Assembly (NCBI GenBank): GCA_011322755.1
Contig: DRLZ01000280.1
Span: forward strand, 1 to 8,294
Direction: 5' to 3'
DNA from: Crenotrichaceae bacterium
GTDB lineage: Bacteria > Pseudomonadota > Gammaproteobacteria > Methylococcales > DRLZ01
DNA: 8,294 nucleotides
Positions 1 to 7,526 of this stretch are shown one piece after another; within the stretch, counting starts at the first letter, position 1, and each line of letters starts with the position of its first letter. The translations under genes and the position numbers were made by a program. The notes beneath the pieces were generated by a model. It was not told the DNA's origin. It saw only the letters and a program-made list of their open reading frames with translations, and did no database searches.

Positions 1-132
1 AGCAGTTATAGACTCTCTGTTCTGAAGCTGAGCTATGATCATAATAGACGCTAACAGATACGCTATTCTAATATGGCTTTTCTCAATGATGACTAAAAGC
101 TTATTAAAATAAACTATATCATTTTACATCCT

Positions 133-173
133 GTCTGATATTAAGCACTTTTAATGTCAGACCAATTGTTTTT
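133..173 (+). terminator. terminator-like hairpin followed by T-rich run
   Basis: An inverted repeat has 12-nt arms (133-144 and 151-162, beginning GTCTGA and ending TCAGAC) with a single G-U pair and a 6-nt loop. It is followed within a few bases by TTGTTTTT (166-173). This resembles an intrinsic terminator for a gene upstream of the window, though the stem is AU-rich. A reading frame open from the window edge stops at 52-54 and could be such a gene's tail, but 17 codons are too few to judge. It could instead be a regulator-binding palindrome upstream of the cas promoter. Confidence 0.4.
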
Positions 174-183
174 ATGAAATGTA

Positions 184-250
184 TAATATCTGTTGATATG
201 ATATGTTTTAAATATTATATTTAGCACGAATAATATCTCAATCGATATAA
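184..250. repeat. two operator-like dyads bracketing the promoter
   Basis: The octamer TAATATCT occurs at 184-191 and 231-238. In each copy it opens an ATATC...GATAT dyad: 186-199 with a 4-bp spacer and 233-248 with a 6-bp spacer. Both copies end GATAT-x-A. One overlaps the predicted -35 box and the other lies just past the predicted start point, an arrangement compatible with repression. The AT-rich context weakens the case, and no regulator is encoded in the window. Confidence 0.3.
193..221 (+). promoter_or_regulatory. predicted sigma70-type promoter of the cas operon
   Basis: TTGATA (193-198, 5 of 6 to the -35 consensus) is followed after exactly 17 bp by TATATT (216-221, 5 of 6 to the -10 consensus). 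Transcription would start near 228, leaving about a 40-nt leader before the cas3 ATG. A perfect TATAAT also lies at 182-187 but lacks a -35 box at usable spacing. The region is very AT-rich, so chance matches are likelier than usual. This is the best-spaced pair seen upstream of cas3, and no other promoter of this quality was noticed in the tightly packed operon. Confidence 0.5.
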
Positions 251-268
251 GCTTGATTACAGTTTCCC

Positions 269-2404
269 ATGTCACATAATAAAACATCAATTGCCCACGT
301 TACATTTTGTAATCAACAGTATATTACACATGACTTGGCTGATCATTTGACAAAGGTCGCCAAAAAAACGGCTGAATTTGCTGACTTGATCGGTTCAGAC
401 TGGGCAGAAATAGCAGGTCGCTGGCATGATCTTGGAAAATACCGGCCTGCTTTTCAGGCTTACATCAAACGTGATTCAGGTTACGACCCGGAAGCGCATG
501 TGAGTAGTGAACATAATCCAAAAACTGCGCATGCATCCACAGGTGCTGTTTATGCAGCGCAACAGGAGCCGTGGGGCTTGGTGTTGGCATACTTGATAGC
601 AGGACATCATGCCGGACTGCCTGATTATGAACCTGATCAGGGCAAAGGTCGCGGCTTGCGTGAAATCGTTACTGATGATGAGGTTTTTTTGAATGAAGCC
701 TTGGCTCAAGCAATTCCTGAGCATATTTTAAGCAGTCAGCCCCCAACAACTTTATCATTGGGCGATCCAGAAGCCGGACACATGTGGATAAGAATGTTGT
801 TTTCATGCTTGGTAGATGCTGACTTTCTGGATACTGAAGTGTTCATGAATCCAGACAAAGCCATGAACCGGGCAAGTAAAGTGTCGATTATGCAGATGCT
901 GGATTGTTTTAATAAGCATATGTGCAGCTTTGCAGTCGGAAATGAGCAGACAAAGCTGAACACAATTCGAAACGAGATATTAACTCAATCCCGTCAGGCG
1001 GCCCAAAACCAACCCGGTGTTTTTACCATGACAGTTCCGACTGGTGGTGGAAAAACCCTATCCAGTCTGGCATTTGCACTGGAACATGCTGTTTCTCACA
1101 ATAAAAGTAGAATCATCTATGTCATTCCATACACAAGTATTATTGAGCAAACAGCAGGTATTTTTCGTGACATATTTGCTTCGCTCGGCGAGATTGTTGT
1201 TGAACACCATAGCAACACAGATGCCGATCAGTACAACAAGGAATCTAGCTGGTCGCGTCTGGCAACTGAAAATTGGGATGCTCCCTTGATTGTGACGACA
1301 ACAGTACAATTGTTCGAATCCCTTTATGCTGCCCGCACCAGTCGCTGTCGGAAGCTCCACAATCTGGTCAACAGCGTCATCGTCATTGATGAAACCCAAC
1401 TGTTACCAGTTGAGCATCTTAAACCGATACGACATGCAATTGATTTGTTGCAACAGTATTACGGTGTGAGCTTTGTGTTATCAACAGCAACGCCAACTGG
1501 TCTGGATTTACTGTCAGATCCATTTGGCAAGCAGCTGTTACAGGGAATCGATAGCCGCGAAATTATCGACGATCCATCACGCTATTTTTCAGTCCTAAAA
1601 CGGGTCGATTTTCATTTGCCTGAACTATTTGATCAACCACTAAGCTGGGAAACCATTAGCGATCAGTTACAAGAGCACGACTCGGTTTTGTGTATCGTCA
1701 ACAAGCGGCAGGATGCGCGCGATCTGTTCGCATTAATGCCTAAAGGGACATTTCACCTCTCAGGTCTCATGTGCGCAGAACATCGTTCGCAGGTGATCGA
1801 AGTCATCCGTACCCGACTAAAGAACAGAGAGCCAACACGTGTGATCAGCACTCAGTTAATTGAAGCTGGCGTTGATCTGGATTTTCCGGTTGTCTTTCGT
1901 GCAATGGCGGGTCTTGACTCGATTGTACAAGCAGCGGGTCGCTGCAATCGAGAAGGACGCATGGAGCGTGGCAAGATCGTGGTATTTATTCCACCTTCAA
2001 AAACGCCCCTTGGAATGTTAACAATCAGTACGCAAACAGCCGTTTCCATGCTAAGTGGGTTTAACGGCAATCTTCAAGCGCCAGCAACATTTACAGACTA
2101 TTTCACTCGCTTGTTTGCTGCTGTCGATAATCACGACAAATCCTGCGTACTCAGCAAACTTCAGAAAAATGCAGATGCCTGCCAGATACAATTTCGTACT
2201 GCCGCGCAAAATTTCCGTTTGATCGACAATCAGGAGACCGTCTCGATTTTTGTTCGTTTCGGTGAGGAAAACGGTGAGGTTGACCGCTTGCTGGGGCAAC
2301 TGGCAAAGCAACCAGAACGCTGGATTTTTGCGCAAACTACAACGTTACAGCGTCAGTCTTTATCGCTATCAGCATCAGGCCTTGATGAATCAGGGCGCTA
2401 TTGA
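269..2404 (+). CDS. cas3: CRISPR-associated helicase-nuclease Cas3 (type I-C), frameshifted at the 3' end
   Basis: Cas3 is recruited to the Cascade R-loop, where it nicks and unwinds target DNA with an HD nuclease and an SF2 helicase. An N-terminal HD domain shows H21-D22, H26, the H53-D54 pair in WHDLGK, H82, H88, H113-H114 and D183/D185. The helicase has Walker A VPTGGGKT (256-263), the DExx box D374-E375-T376-Q377, STATPT (405-410), the STQLIEAGVD motif (527-536) and the QAAGRCNR arginine finger (554-561). The 711-residue product ends with about 24 residues unlike Cas3. The proper C-terminus continues in the +1 frame to 2513, giving about 747 residues if one T of the T5 run at 2325-2329 is removed. 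The ATG used lacks a clear Shine-Dalgarno, but no better start was seen. Both catalytic domains survive, and only the last ~60 residues are lost. Confidence 0.93.
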   Translation: MSHNKTSIAHVTFCNQQYITHDLADHLTKVAKKTAEFADLIGSDWAEIAGRWHDLGKYRPAFQAYIKRDSGYDPEAHVSSEHNPKTAHASTGAVYAAQQEPWGLVLAYLIAGHHAGLPDYEPDQGKGRGLREIVTDDEVFLNEALAQAIPEHILSSQPPTTLSLGDPEAGHMWIRMLFSCLVDADFLDTEVFMNPDKAMNRASKVSIMQMLDCFNKHMCSFAVGNEQTKLNTIRNEILTQSRQAAQNQPGVFTMTVPTGGGKTLSSLAFALEHAVSHNKSRIIYVIPYTSIIEQTAGIFRDIFASLGEIVVEHHSNTDADQYNKESSWSRLATENWDAPLIVTTTVQLFESLYAARTSRCRKLHNLVNSVIVIDETQLLPVEHLKPIRHAIDLLQQYYGVSFVLSTATPTGLDLLSDPFGKQLLQGIDSREIIDDPSRYFSVLKRVDFHLPELFDQPLSWETISDQLQEHDSVLCIVNKRQDARDLFALMPKGTFHLSGLMCAEHRSQVIEVIRTRLKNREPTRVISTQLIEAGVDLDFPVVFRAMAGLDSIVQAAGRCNREGRMERGKIVVFIPPSKTPLGMLTISTQTAVSMLSGFNGNLQAPATFTDYFTRLFAAVDNHDKSCVLSKLQKNADACQIQFRTAAQNFRLIDNQETVSIFVRFGEENGEVDRLLGQLAKQPERWIFAQTTTLQRQSLSLSASGLDESGRY

Positions 2405-2513
2405 AGAAATTTCACCCGGTTTTTATGCCCAGTCAGCATCATGTGTTTATGACGATGAAACAGGTTTACAAACCGAATCACCTGTACTTACACCACAAAA
2501 CACAGTTTTTTGA
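2330..2513 (+). pseudogene. out-of-frame remnant of the Cas3 C-terminus
   Basis: In the +1 frame relative to cas3 the sequence reads RKLQRYSVSL, then GAIEEISPGFY, then a stretch ending TPQNTVF and a TGA at 2511-2513. From memory of the family, I-C Cas3 proteins end with a very similar pattern (LQRYxV, GALEEVxPGxF, YDxxxGL). Joining it to cas3 would put the stop inside the Shine-Dalgarno region of cas5c, which restores the tight spacing seen across the rest of the operon. No independent start or ribosome site precedes it, so it is a displaced tail and not a gene. Confidence 0.75.
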
Positions 2514-2516
2514 GGA
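2512..2516 (+). promoter_or_regulatory. Shine-Dalgarno that fixes the cas5c start
   Basis: GAGGA sits 5 nt before the ATG at 2522. It supports that ATG over the TTG at 2510, which lies upstream of this site and has no ribosome-binding sequence of its own. Confidence 0.7.
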
Positions 2517-2521
2517 AGCCT

Positions 2522-3241
2522 ATGTCCAGTCTGGAAACATTTTGTTTACAAGTCAGCGGAGGGTTTGCATGTTTTACCCGCCCGGAAATGAAAGTCGAGC
2601 GTGTTTCCTATGATGTGATAACACCTTCCGCAGCACGCGCTGTTTTTGAAGCTATCTTATGGAAACCAGCAATGCGCTGGCAAATCAAAAAGATAGAAGT
2701 GTTAAAACCGATTCACTGGATTACAATCCGGCGCAATGAAGTCAGCTCGATTATCAGCGAGCGCAATGTCAAAACAACCATGAAAGGCGGCAATGCCAAC
2801 TTACAGATATTGATTGAAGATGATCGCCAGCAACGCGCCGGACTGTTTCTTCGCGATGTGGCTTATCGGTTATATGCCACTTTCAGTTTGCAGGATGATT
2901 CCAGGCACACTCATCGTTACCCGCATTTACGTCCGATTGATAGTCAGAATAATGACAATAGTTATGTCAAGTTTGCCGAAATGTTTAAACGCCGCGCCCG
3001 GCAAGGCCAGTGTTTTAACCAGCCTTATCTCGGTACACGTGAATTTACAGCTGATTTTCGACTGATCGAAGAAGAGGCAGAGAAATCACCAACCATTCAA
3101 GATAATCGTGAGTTGGGCTGGATGCTCTATGATATGGATTTTTCAGATCCGAATGATCCCGCGCCACGATTCTTTAATGCTTCTATGCAACAAGGCGTGA
3201 TTCTGATTCCGGATTGGGACAGTGAGGAGGTGCGAGGATGA
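2522..3241 (+). CDS. cas5c: Cas5c (Cas5d), crRNA-processing endoribonuclease of type I-C Cascade
   Basis: Type I-C lacks Cas6. Its Cas5 cuts pre-crRNA at the 3' base of the repeat stem and stays on the 5' handle within Cascade. The 239-residue product matches the family's usual size. Family landmarks are a glycine-bearing N-terminal strand (VSGGFACF, 11-18), the ITPSAARAVFEAILWKPAMRW block (33-53), the IRRNEV motif (69-74) and the FKRRARQGQCFNQPYLGTREF block (155-175). I could not place the catalytic residues confidently without an alignment. The ATG is chosen because GAGGA lies 5 nt upstream; an in-frame TTG 12 nt earlier is less likely. The stop overlaps the cas8c ATG by 4 nt (ATGA), implying translational coupling. 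The gene looks intact. Confidence 0.93.
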   Translation: MSSLETFCLQVSGGFACFTRPEMKVERVSYDVITPSAARAVFEAILWKPAMRWQIKKIEVLKPIHWITIRRNEVSSIISERNVKTTMKGGNANLQILIEDDRQQRAGLFLRDVAYRLYATFSLQDDSRHTHRYPHLRPIDSQNNDNSYVKFAEMFKRRARQGQCFNQPYLGTREFTADFRLIEEEAEKSPTIQDNRELGWMLYDMDFSDPNDPAPRFFNASMQQGVILIPDWDSEEVRG

Positions 3242-5004
3242 TTCTACAAGCCTTGGAACAATATTCCTATAGCAAGACAAGTGGAAATGGACATGATGCC
3301 GTATTACCGCCATGGGGTTATGAAGCGAATAAAATTGGATTTGTTGTAGAAGTTGATTTAAATGGCAAACCAATTCAAATCAGAGATGTTCGACATATCG
3401 AAGGGCGTAAGAAGACAGGCAAAGTAGAGTGGGTACCAAAAACATGTGATCGAACCGGTACAAATTCTTGGCAAACATCTTTCCTACTCTGGGATCATCC
3501 ACGGTATTCATTGGGAGTTAGCAAGAAAGACGAAAAAACATACGAATTGGCTATTAAAAGGTTTCATACATTTATTGAATTTATTCGACAATTTTATCTG
3601 AAGCTAGAAAAAGACGATGAAGGAGTTTTAGCCGTCCTCAGATTTTTAGACAACTTTGATTCAACTTGGCTGAATTCTCATGTCTTATTCGATGAAATAT
3701 GTACAACGAATACAGGGGTAGCATATATGCTAAGAGGAGATTCTTATTTGGTTTGTCAGCGTCCTAAAGTAAAGGCACTGGTGATAAAGGATTTTCTAAA
3801 GAGTTGCATTGGAAACAAAACTTGTTTAGTAAGCGGTGAGACTGCTTCAATAAGTCAGTTACATCCAGCCACCTCGATTAAAGACGCTAAAGCAACGGCA
3901 AAAATTGTATCGTTTAATGAGGATGCTTATTACTCTTATGTTGTCAATAGAACCTCGGCAAAAAAGAAAATCCAGTCTAAAAATGCTCCTGTAGGAGAAA
4001 AAGCAACATTTGCTTACACCACAGCGCTAAACCATTTACTCAGAAAAGGCTCGGATCAGCGCATCCAGGTTGGGGATGCATCCACTGTTTTTTGGGCAGA
4101 AAAAACTGATTCACTGGAACACAATTTTCAAACAATCTGGGGAGCAACGCCAAAATCGATCAAAGATGATCCGGACAAATACACGGAAGCAGTACGTTCA
4201 GTTTTGAATGCAGTCAATCGAGGTTCCTTGTCGGTTGATCAGCAAAACAATCGTTTTTACGTGCTTGGTCTGGCGCCAAATGCAGCACGAATCGCCATTC
4301 GCTTCTGGATTGTGGGTACAGTCGCAGAAATCAGCCAGAGAACCAGTCAGTATTTTGAAGAATTACAAATTGTTCATGCTGATCATGAGCCTGACTTTCT
4401 CCCATTATTCCGTTTACTGGTTAATATTGCCACCCAGTCAAAAAGCGAAAATATTCCACCTAATCTCGCTGGAAATGTGATGCAAAGCATTTTGACTGGC
4501 AGGTCGTATCCATACACATTACTGGCTAGCGCAATTCGACGTAATAAAGCCGAACAGTCGGTGAACTATCCACGCGCCGCAGTCATCAAGGCGTATCTTA
4601 ATCGCATGCAATCCACGGAGGAAATCAAAGTGAGCCTGGATAAAGACAACAACACGGCGTATCGGCTTGGCCGGTTATTCGCCGTGTTGGAAAAAATACA
4701 GGAAAAAGCCAATCCCGGTATTAATGCCACAATAAGAGATCGTTATTACAGTGCAGCTTCAGCGAATCCGGTCAGTGTATTCGCTACCTTGTTAAAGTTG
4801 AAAAATCATCACCTTGCCAAACTTGAGAGTGCTGGACTCAAAATCTATTTTGAAAGACTGCTCGGGGAGATTTTTTCTGAAATAGCTGCAGACTTACCCA
4901 GTAATTTAACACTTCAAGATCAGGGCCGATTTGCAGTTGGTTACTACCACCAACGCCAGGCATTTTTCACCAAACCCAACAACCATCAAGGAGAAACTAA
5001 ATGA
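3238..5004 (+). CDS. cas8c: Cas8c (Csd1), large subunit of type I-C Cascade
   Basis: Cas8c is the large subunit that recognises the PAM and supports R-loop formation and Cas3 recruitment. The 588-residue product is full length for the family. Recognisable blocks are the N-terminal MILQALEQY, the conserved CLVSGE (196-201), NAPVGEKATFAYTTALNHLL (249-268), VGDASTVFWAE (278-288), LGLAPNAARIAIRFW (343-357) and a helical C-terminus (about 465-588) that corresponds to the small subunit. AGGAGG at 3225-3230 lies 7 nt before the ATG, a near-ideal site. The start overlaps the cas5c stop and the stop overlaps the cas7c start, both as ATGA. The first 780 nt are AT-richer (about 37 percent G+C by hand count) than the next 720 nt (about 45 percent), which may mark a mosaic gene. 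Confidence 0.94.
   Translation: MILQALEQYSYSKTSGNGHDAVLPPWGYEANKIGFVVEVDLNGKPIQIRDVRHIEGRKKTGKVEWVPKTCDRTGTNSWQTSFLLWDHPRYSLGVSKKDEKTYELAIKRFHTFIEFIRQFYLKLEKDDEGVLAVLRFLDNFDSTWLNSHVLFDEICTTNTGVAYMLRGDSYLVCQRPKVKALVIKDFLKSCIGNKTCLVSGETASISQLHPATSIKDAKATAKIVSFNEDAYYSYVVNRTSAKKKIQSKNAPVGEKATFAYTTALNHLLRKGSDQRIQVGDASTVFWAEKTDSLEHNFQTIWGATPKSIKDDPDKYTEAVRSVLNAVNRGSLSVDQQNNRFYVLGLAPNAARIAIRFWIVGTVAEISQRTSQYFEELQIVHADHEPDFLPLFRLLVNIATQSKSENIPPNLAGNVMQSILTGRSYPYTLLASAIRRNKAEQSVNYPRAAVIKAYLNRMQSTEEIKVSLDKDNNTAYRLGRLFAVLEKIQEKANPGINATIRDRYYSAASANPVSVFATLLKLKNHHLAKLESAGLKIYFERLLGEIFSEIAADLPSNLTLQDQGRFAVGYYHQRQAFFTKPNNHQGETK
4617..4622 (+). promoter_or_regulatory. internal Shine-Dalgarno for Cas11c
   Basis: GGAGGA inside cas8c lies 7 nt before an in-frame GTG at 4630-4632. 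It matches the anti-Shine-Dalgarno about as well as the sites ahead of cas8c and cas7c do. In type I-C systems an internal site at this point is known to drive separate translation of the small subunit. Confidence 0.72.
4630..5004 (+). CDS. cas11c: Cas11c small subunit, internally translated from cas8c
   Basis: In type I-C systems the Cascade small subunit is not a separate gene: it is made from an internal start within cas8c, as published for Desulfovibrio vulgaris and related systems. Here a GTG at codon 465 of cas8c, in the same frame, follows a strong GGAGGA at 7-nt spacing. It would give a 124-residue product, close to the roughly 120 residues known for Cas11c. It begins VSLDKDNNTAYRLGRLFAVL (initiated as Met) and is predicted to be mostly helical, with the family-like DRYYSAASANPVSVF segment (501-515 in Cas8c numbering). 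In Cascade, Cas11 copies line the crRNA backbone and steady the non-target strand. An in-frame ATG at 4606 (codon 457) is a weaker alternative because it precedes the ribosome site. Confidence 0.72.
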   Translation: MSLDKDNNTAYRLGRLFAVLEKIQEKANPGINATIRDRYYSAASANPVSVFATLLKLKNHHLAKLESAGLKIYFERLLGEIFSEIAADLPSNLTLQDQGRFAVGYYHQRQAFFTKPNNHQGETK

Positions 5005-5885
5005 GTCTTGAAAACCGTTACGACTTTGTTTATCTGTTTGACGTAAAAGACGGTAATCCAAATGGCGACCCTGATGCCGGTAATTTACCTCGCGTTGATG
5101 CTGAAACCGGGCAGGGATTGGTGACAGATGTTTGCTTGAAACGAAAACTCAGAAATTTTGTCTTGCTAACAAAGGAAGAACAACGCCCCTACGATATTTA
5201 CATTAAGGAAAAAGCAATTCTGAATGAGACAAATCGTGAAGCCTACCGGAAAATAAACGCAGCAGATGAGCTTGAGTCTGATAAAAAACGCAAAGGCTCT
5301 AAAGAAACAGTAGAAAAAGCTCGTGCATGGGTATGTCAGAATTTTTATGATGTACGTACTTTTGGAGCCGTCATGTCCACTCGCGTGAATTGCGGACAGG
5401 TTAGAGGGCCAGTGCAAATGACCTTTGCACGTTCCGTGAACCCGATTGTATCCCAGGAGCATTCGATTACACGGATGGCTGTGGCTACCTTGGATGAGGC
5501 TGAAAAACAATCTGGCGACAACCGAACCATGGGTCGAAAGTTCACCGTGCCGTATGGTTTATACATTAGTCATGGCTTTATTTCAGCGCATCTTGCTCAA
5601 CAAACTGGTTTTGGTGACGATGATCTTGAATTATTGTTTGAATCACTGGAACACATGTTTGAGCATGATCGTGCTGCAGCGCGTGGCGAAATGACTGCAC
5701 GGGGATTGTATGTATTTAAACATAACAGCAAGCTGGGAAATGCTTCGGCGCATCGTCTTTTTGAACGCATCAAGGTTGAGCTAAAACCGGATGTGTCAGC
5801 ACCGCGTTCATTCAGCAACTATTCTGTGCAGGTTGACTCTGAAAACATGCCAAACGGTGTTGAGCTAATACGTCGTGTCGGTTGA
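5001..5885 (+). CDS. cas7c: Cas7c (Csd2), crRNA-backbone subunit of type I-C Cascade
   Basis: Cas7c polymerises along the crRNA spacer to form the Cascade backbone. The 294-residue product is full length and carries the family's signatures: an N-terminal RRM-like strand NRYDFVYLFDVKDGNPNGD (5-23), AGNLPRVD (26-33), VTDVCLKRKLRN (41-52), FYDVRTFGAVMST (115-127) and GQVRGPVQ (132-139). AAGGAG lies 7 nt before the ATG. The start overlaps the cas8c stop by 4 nt, so translation is probably coupled, while the strong site would help the many copies Cascade needs. The gene looks intact, with no sign of the damage seen in cas3 and cas1. Confidence 0.95.
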   Translation: MSLENRYDFVYLFDVKDGNPNGDPDAGNLPRVDAETGQGLVTDVCLKRKLRNFVLLTKEEQRPYDIYIKEKAILNETNREAYRKINAADELESDKKRKGSKETVEKARAWVCQNFYDVRTFGAVMSTRVNCGQVRGPVQMTFARSVNPIVSQEHSITRMAVATLDEAEKQSGDNRTMGRKFTVPYGLYISHGFISAHLAQQTGFGDDDLELLFESLEHMFEHDRAAARGEMTARGLYVFKHNSKLGNASAHRLFERIKVELKPDVSAPRSFSNYSVQVDSENMPNGVELIRRVG

Positions 5886-5896
5886 TATCACTCAAT

Positions 5897-6499
5897 ATGG
5901 ATGATTCAATCCCCATTTCTGCCTTGCAACATTACGTCTTTTGTCCACGTCAATGCGCTTATATTCACATTGAGCGTGTATGGCAGGATAATTATTTGAC
6001 AGCGCTGGGAAATCAGTTGCACCAACGAGTCCATAGTCACGAGGCTGAAACACGCGTCAACTTGCGGACTGAACGTAGCGTGCAAGTGCAGTCGCAATCA
6101 TTGGGTATTCACGGACAGCTGGATTTGCTGGAAATCAGAGATGATCCACTGTGTTTGACCCCGGTGGAGTATAAACGCGGAAAACCCAAGGTCAGCGATT
6201 GTGATCGCGTGCAGCTGTGCGCCCAGGTCTTGTGTCTGGAAGACATGCGCGACGTTTCGATTAAACGGGCTGCATTGTGGTATTGGCAGGTTCGCAAACG
6301 TGAGTGGATTGCAATTGACCAAGCGTTACGGAGGCAAACACAATCAATTATTTCAGCAACCCGCGCTTTGCTTGCTGCCGGTGAGTTACCTGCCGCTGGA
6401 TACAGCAGCGCCTGTAAAGCCTGTTCCTTGTTTGATTTGTGCATGCCCAAACAAAATGATCATAGTCAGGATTATGTCAAGCAACTGTTCTGCGAATGA
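5897..6499 (+). CDS. cas4: Cas4, RecB-like iron-sulfur nuclease of the adaptation module
   Basis: Cas4 works with Cas1-Cas2 to trim prespacers and select those with a correct PAM. Numbering is from the ATG (200 residues). Four cysteines fit the Fe-S cluster: C16 in FCPRQC and C173, C176 and C182 near the C-terminus. RecB-type motifs are visible: G38-x3-H42, D76 in the HGQLD strand, and E91-x-K93 in VEYKRGK, followed by Q106-x3-Q110. The start is uncertain. The ATG gives MDDSIPISALQHYVFCPRQC, which matches the family well. A TTG 15 nt earlier overlaps the cas7c stop as TTGA and would add five residues. Neither has a recognisable Shine-Dalgarno, so coupling to cas7c is likely. The stop overlaps the cas1 ATG by 4 nt. 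The gene looks intact. Confidence 0.9.
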   Translation: MDDSIPISALQHYVFCPRQCAYIHIERVWQDNYLTALGNQLHQRVHSHEAETRVNLRTERSVQVQSQSLGIHGQLDLLEIRDDPLCLTPVEYKRGKPKVSDCDRVQLCAQVLCLEDMRDVSIKRAALWYWQVRKREWIAIDQALRRQTQSIISATRALLAAGELPAAGYSSACKACSLFDLCMPKQNDHSQDYVKQLFCE

Positions 6500-7515
6500 A
6501 AAAGTTACTCAACAATCTGTATATCACAACCGATGGCAGTTATCTGCACAAGGAACGCGAAACGCTGGTGATTAAACAAGACCGCGAAAAAGTGTTTCAA
6601 CTGCCCCTACATACACTGAATAATCTGTTTTGTTACGGCAGAATAATGGTGTCGCCAGGCTTGCTGGCAGCTTGTGGCGAGCAGGGCATTGGCATTTCTT
6701 TTTTCACGGGTTATGGAAAATTCCAGAGCCGCTTGCAAGGACCACAAAGCGGCAATGTGTTGTTGCGTCGCGCTCAATATCGTTTGGCAGACGATGCACC
6801 GCACACACTGGCAAAACTGTTTGTGGCAGCGAAAGTGGCTAGTGCCCGCCAGATTCTAATGAAACACCAGCGCAATCATCGCAAAAGTGAAGCACTTGAA
6901 ACGGTTGTCACTCACCTTGTCAGCAGTACCCGTTCCCTGGAGAAAGAAAACGATGTGGATCAGATACGTGGCATTGAAGGTGATGCGGCAGCACGCTATT
7001 TTGCAGTTTTCAATGAATTAATTGTCGAAGATCAACGCGCTAATTTTCAGTTCAATGGACGCACATAACGACCACCGCTGGATACAGTGAATGCCTTATT
7101 GTCGTTTGCCTACACATTGCTGACTCACGAGATCGCTTCAGCTCTGCAAGGCGTGGGATTGGATCCATATGTTGGCTATTTACATACAGACCGCCCTGGC
7201 CGCCTCAGTCTTGCGCTGGATATGTTGGAAGAATTTCGCGCCTGGTGGTGTGATCGTTTCGCGCTGACATTGATTAATCGCAAACAAATCAAAGCAAATG
7301 ATTTCATCATCGAAGCGAGTGGCGCAATACGGATGCGAGACGAGACAAGAAAAGCATTTCTTACAGCCTGGCAGGAACGCAAGCAGGAAACCTTGCAACA
7401 TCCTTACCTGGATGAAAAAATCCAGATTGGTTTGCTGCCGCATGTGCAAGCAACGTTATTGGCTAAATTTTTGCGTAATGACCTGACTGTCTACCCACCG
7501 TTTTTATCCCGATAG
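6496..7515 (+). pseudogene. cas1: cas1 (type I-C integrase) interrupted by an in-frame TAA stop
   Basis: Cas1 is the spacer integrase, acting with Cas2 as a Cas1(4)-Cas2(2) complex. The reading frame spans 339 sense and nonsense codons, the usual I-C length of about 340, but codon 191 is TAA (7066-7068). Both sides match the family in the same frame: up to FQFNGRT, then RPPLDTVNALLSF. No indel is present. Only the nonsense codon is abnormal. The metal-binding residues are split: E161 in RGIEGDAAARYF lies before the stop, while H230 in GYLHTDRPGR and D242/E245 in LALDMLEEF lie after it. The 190-residue N-terminal piece cannot therefore be an active integrase alone. A GTG at 7087 (codon 198) could restart translation, but has no convincing ribosome site. 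The ATG overlaps the cas4 stop as ATGA. Confidence 0.88.
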
Positions 7516-7526
7516 GAGCTATCATA

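Noticed and set aside
34..43. Perfect 10-bp palindrome TATGATCATA
   Set aside because: It is short, single-copy and in AT-rich DNA, so it is easily due to chance.
1..54. Possible C-terminal tail of an upstream gene
   Set aside because: Only 17 codons are visible with no recognisable motif. It is mentioned as context for the hairpin but not called.
2321..2335. Programmed frameshifting in cas3
   Set aside because: The T5 run is short, there is no clear slippery heptamer, stop-codon context or stimulatory Shine-Dalgarno, and programmed frameshifting is not known for Cas3. A mutation or sequencing error is simpler.
2401..2613. Open frame starting MKKFHPVF between cas3 and cas5c
   Set aside because: It is a third frame overlapping the displaced Cas3 tail and the start of cas5c, with no family resemblance.
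7066..7068. Stop-codon reassignment explaining TAA in cas1
   Set aside because: cas2 itself ends in TAA at the expected family length, and only this one gene has an internal TAA.
7087..7515. Independent gene starting at GTG 7087
   Set aside because: It is the in-frame continuation of cas1 after the TAA. Four cas1-like codons (RPPL) and more precede the GTG, and there is no convincing Shine-Dalgarno.
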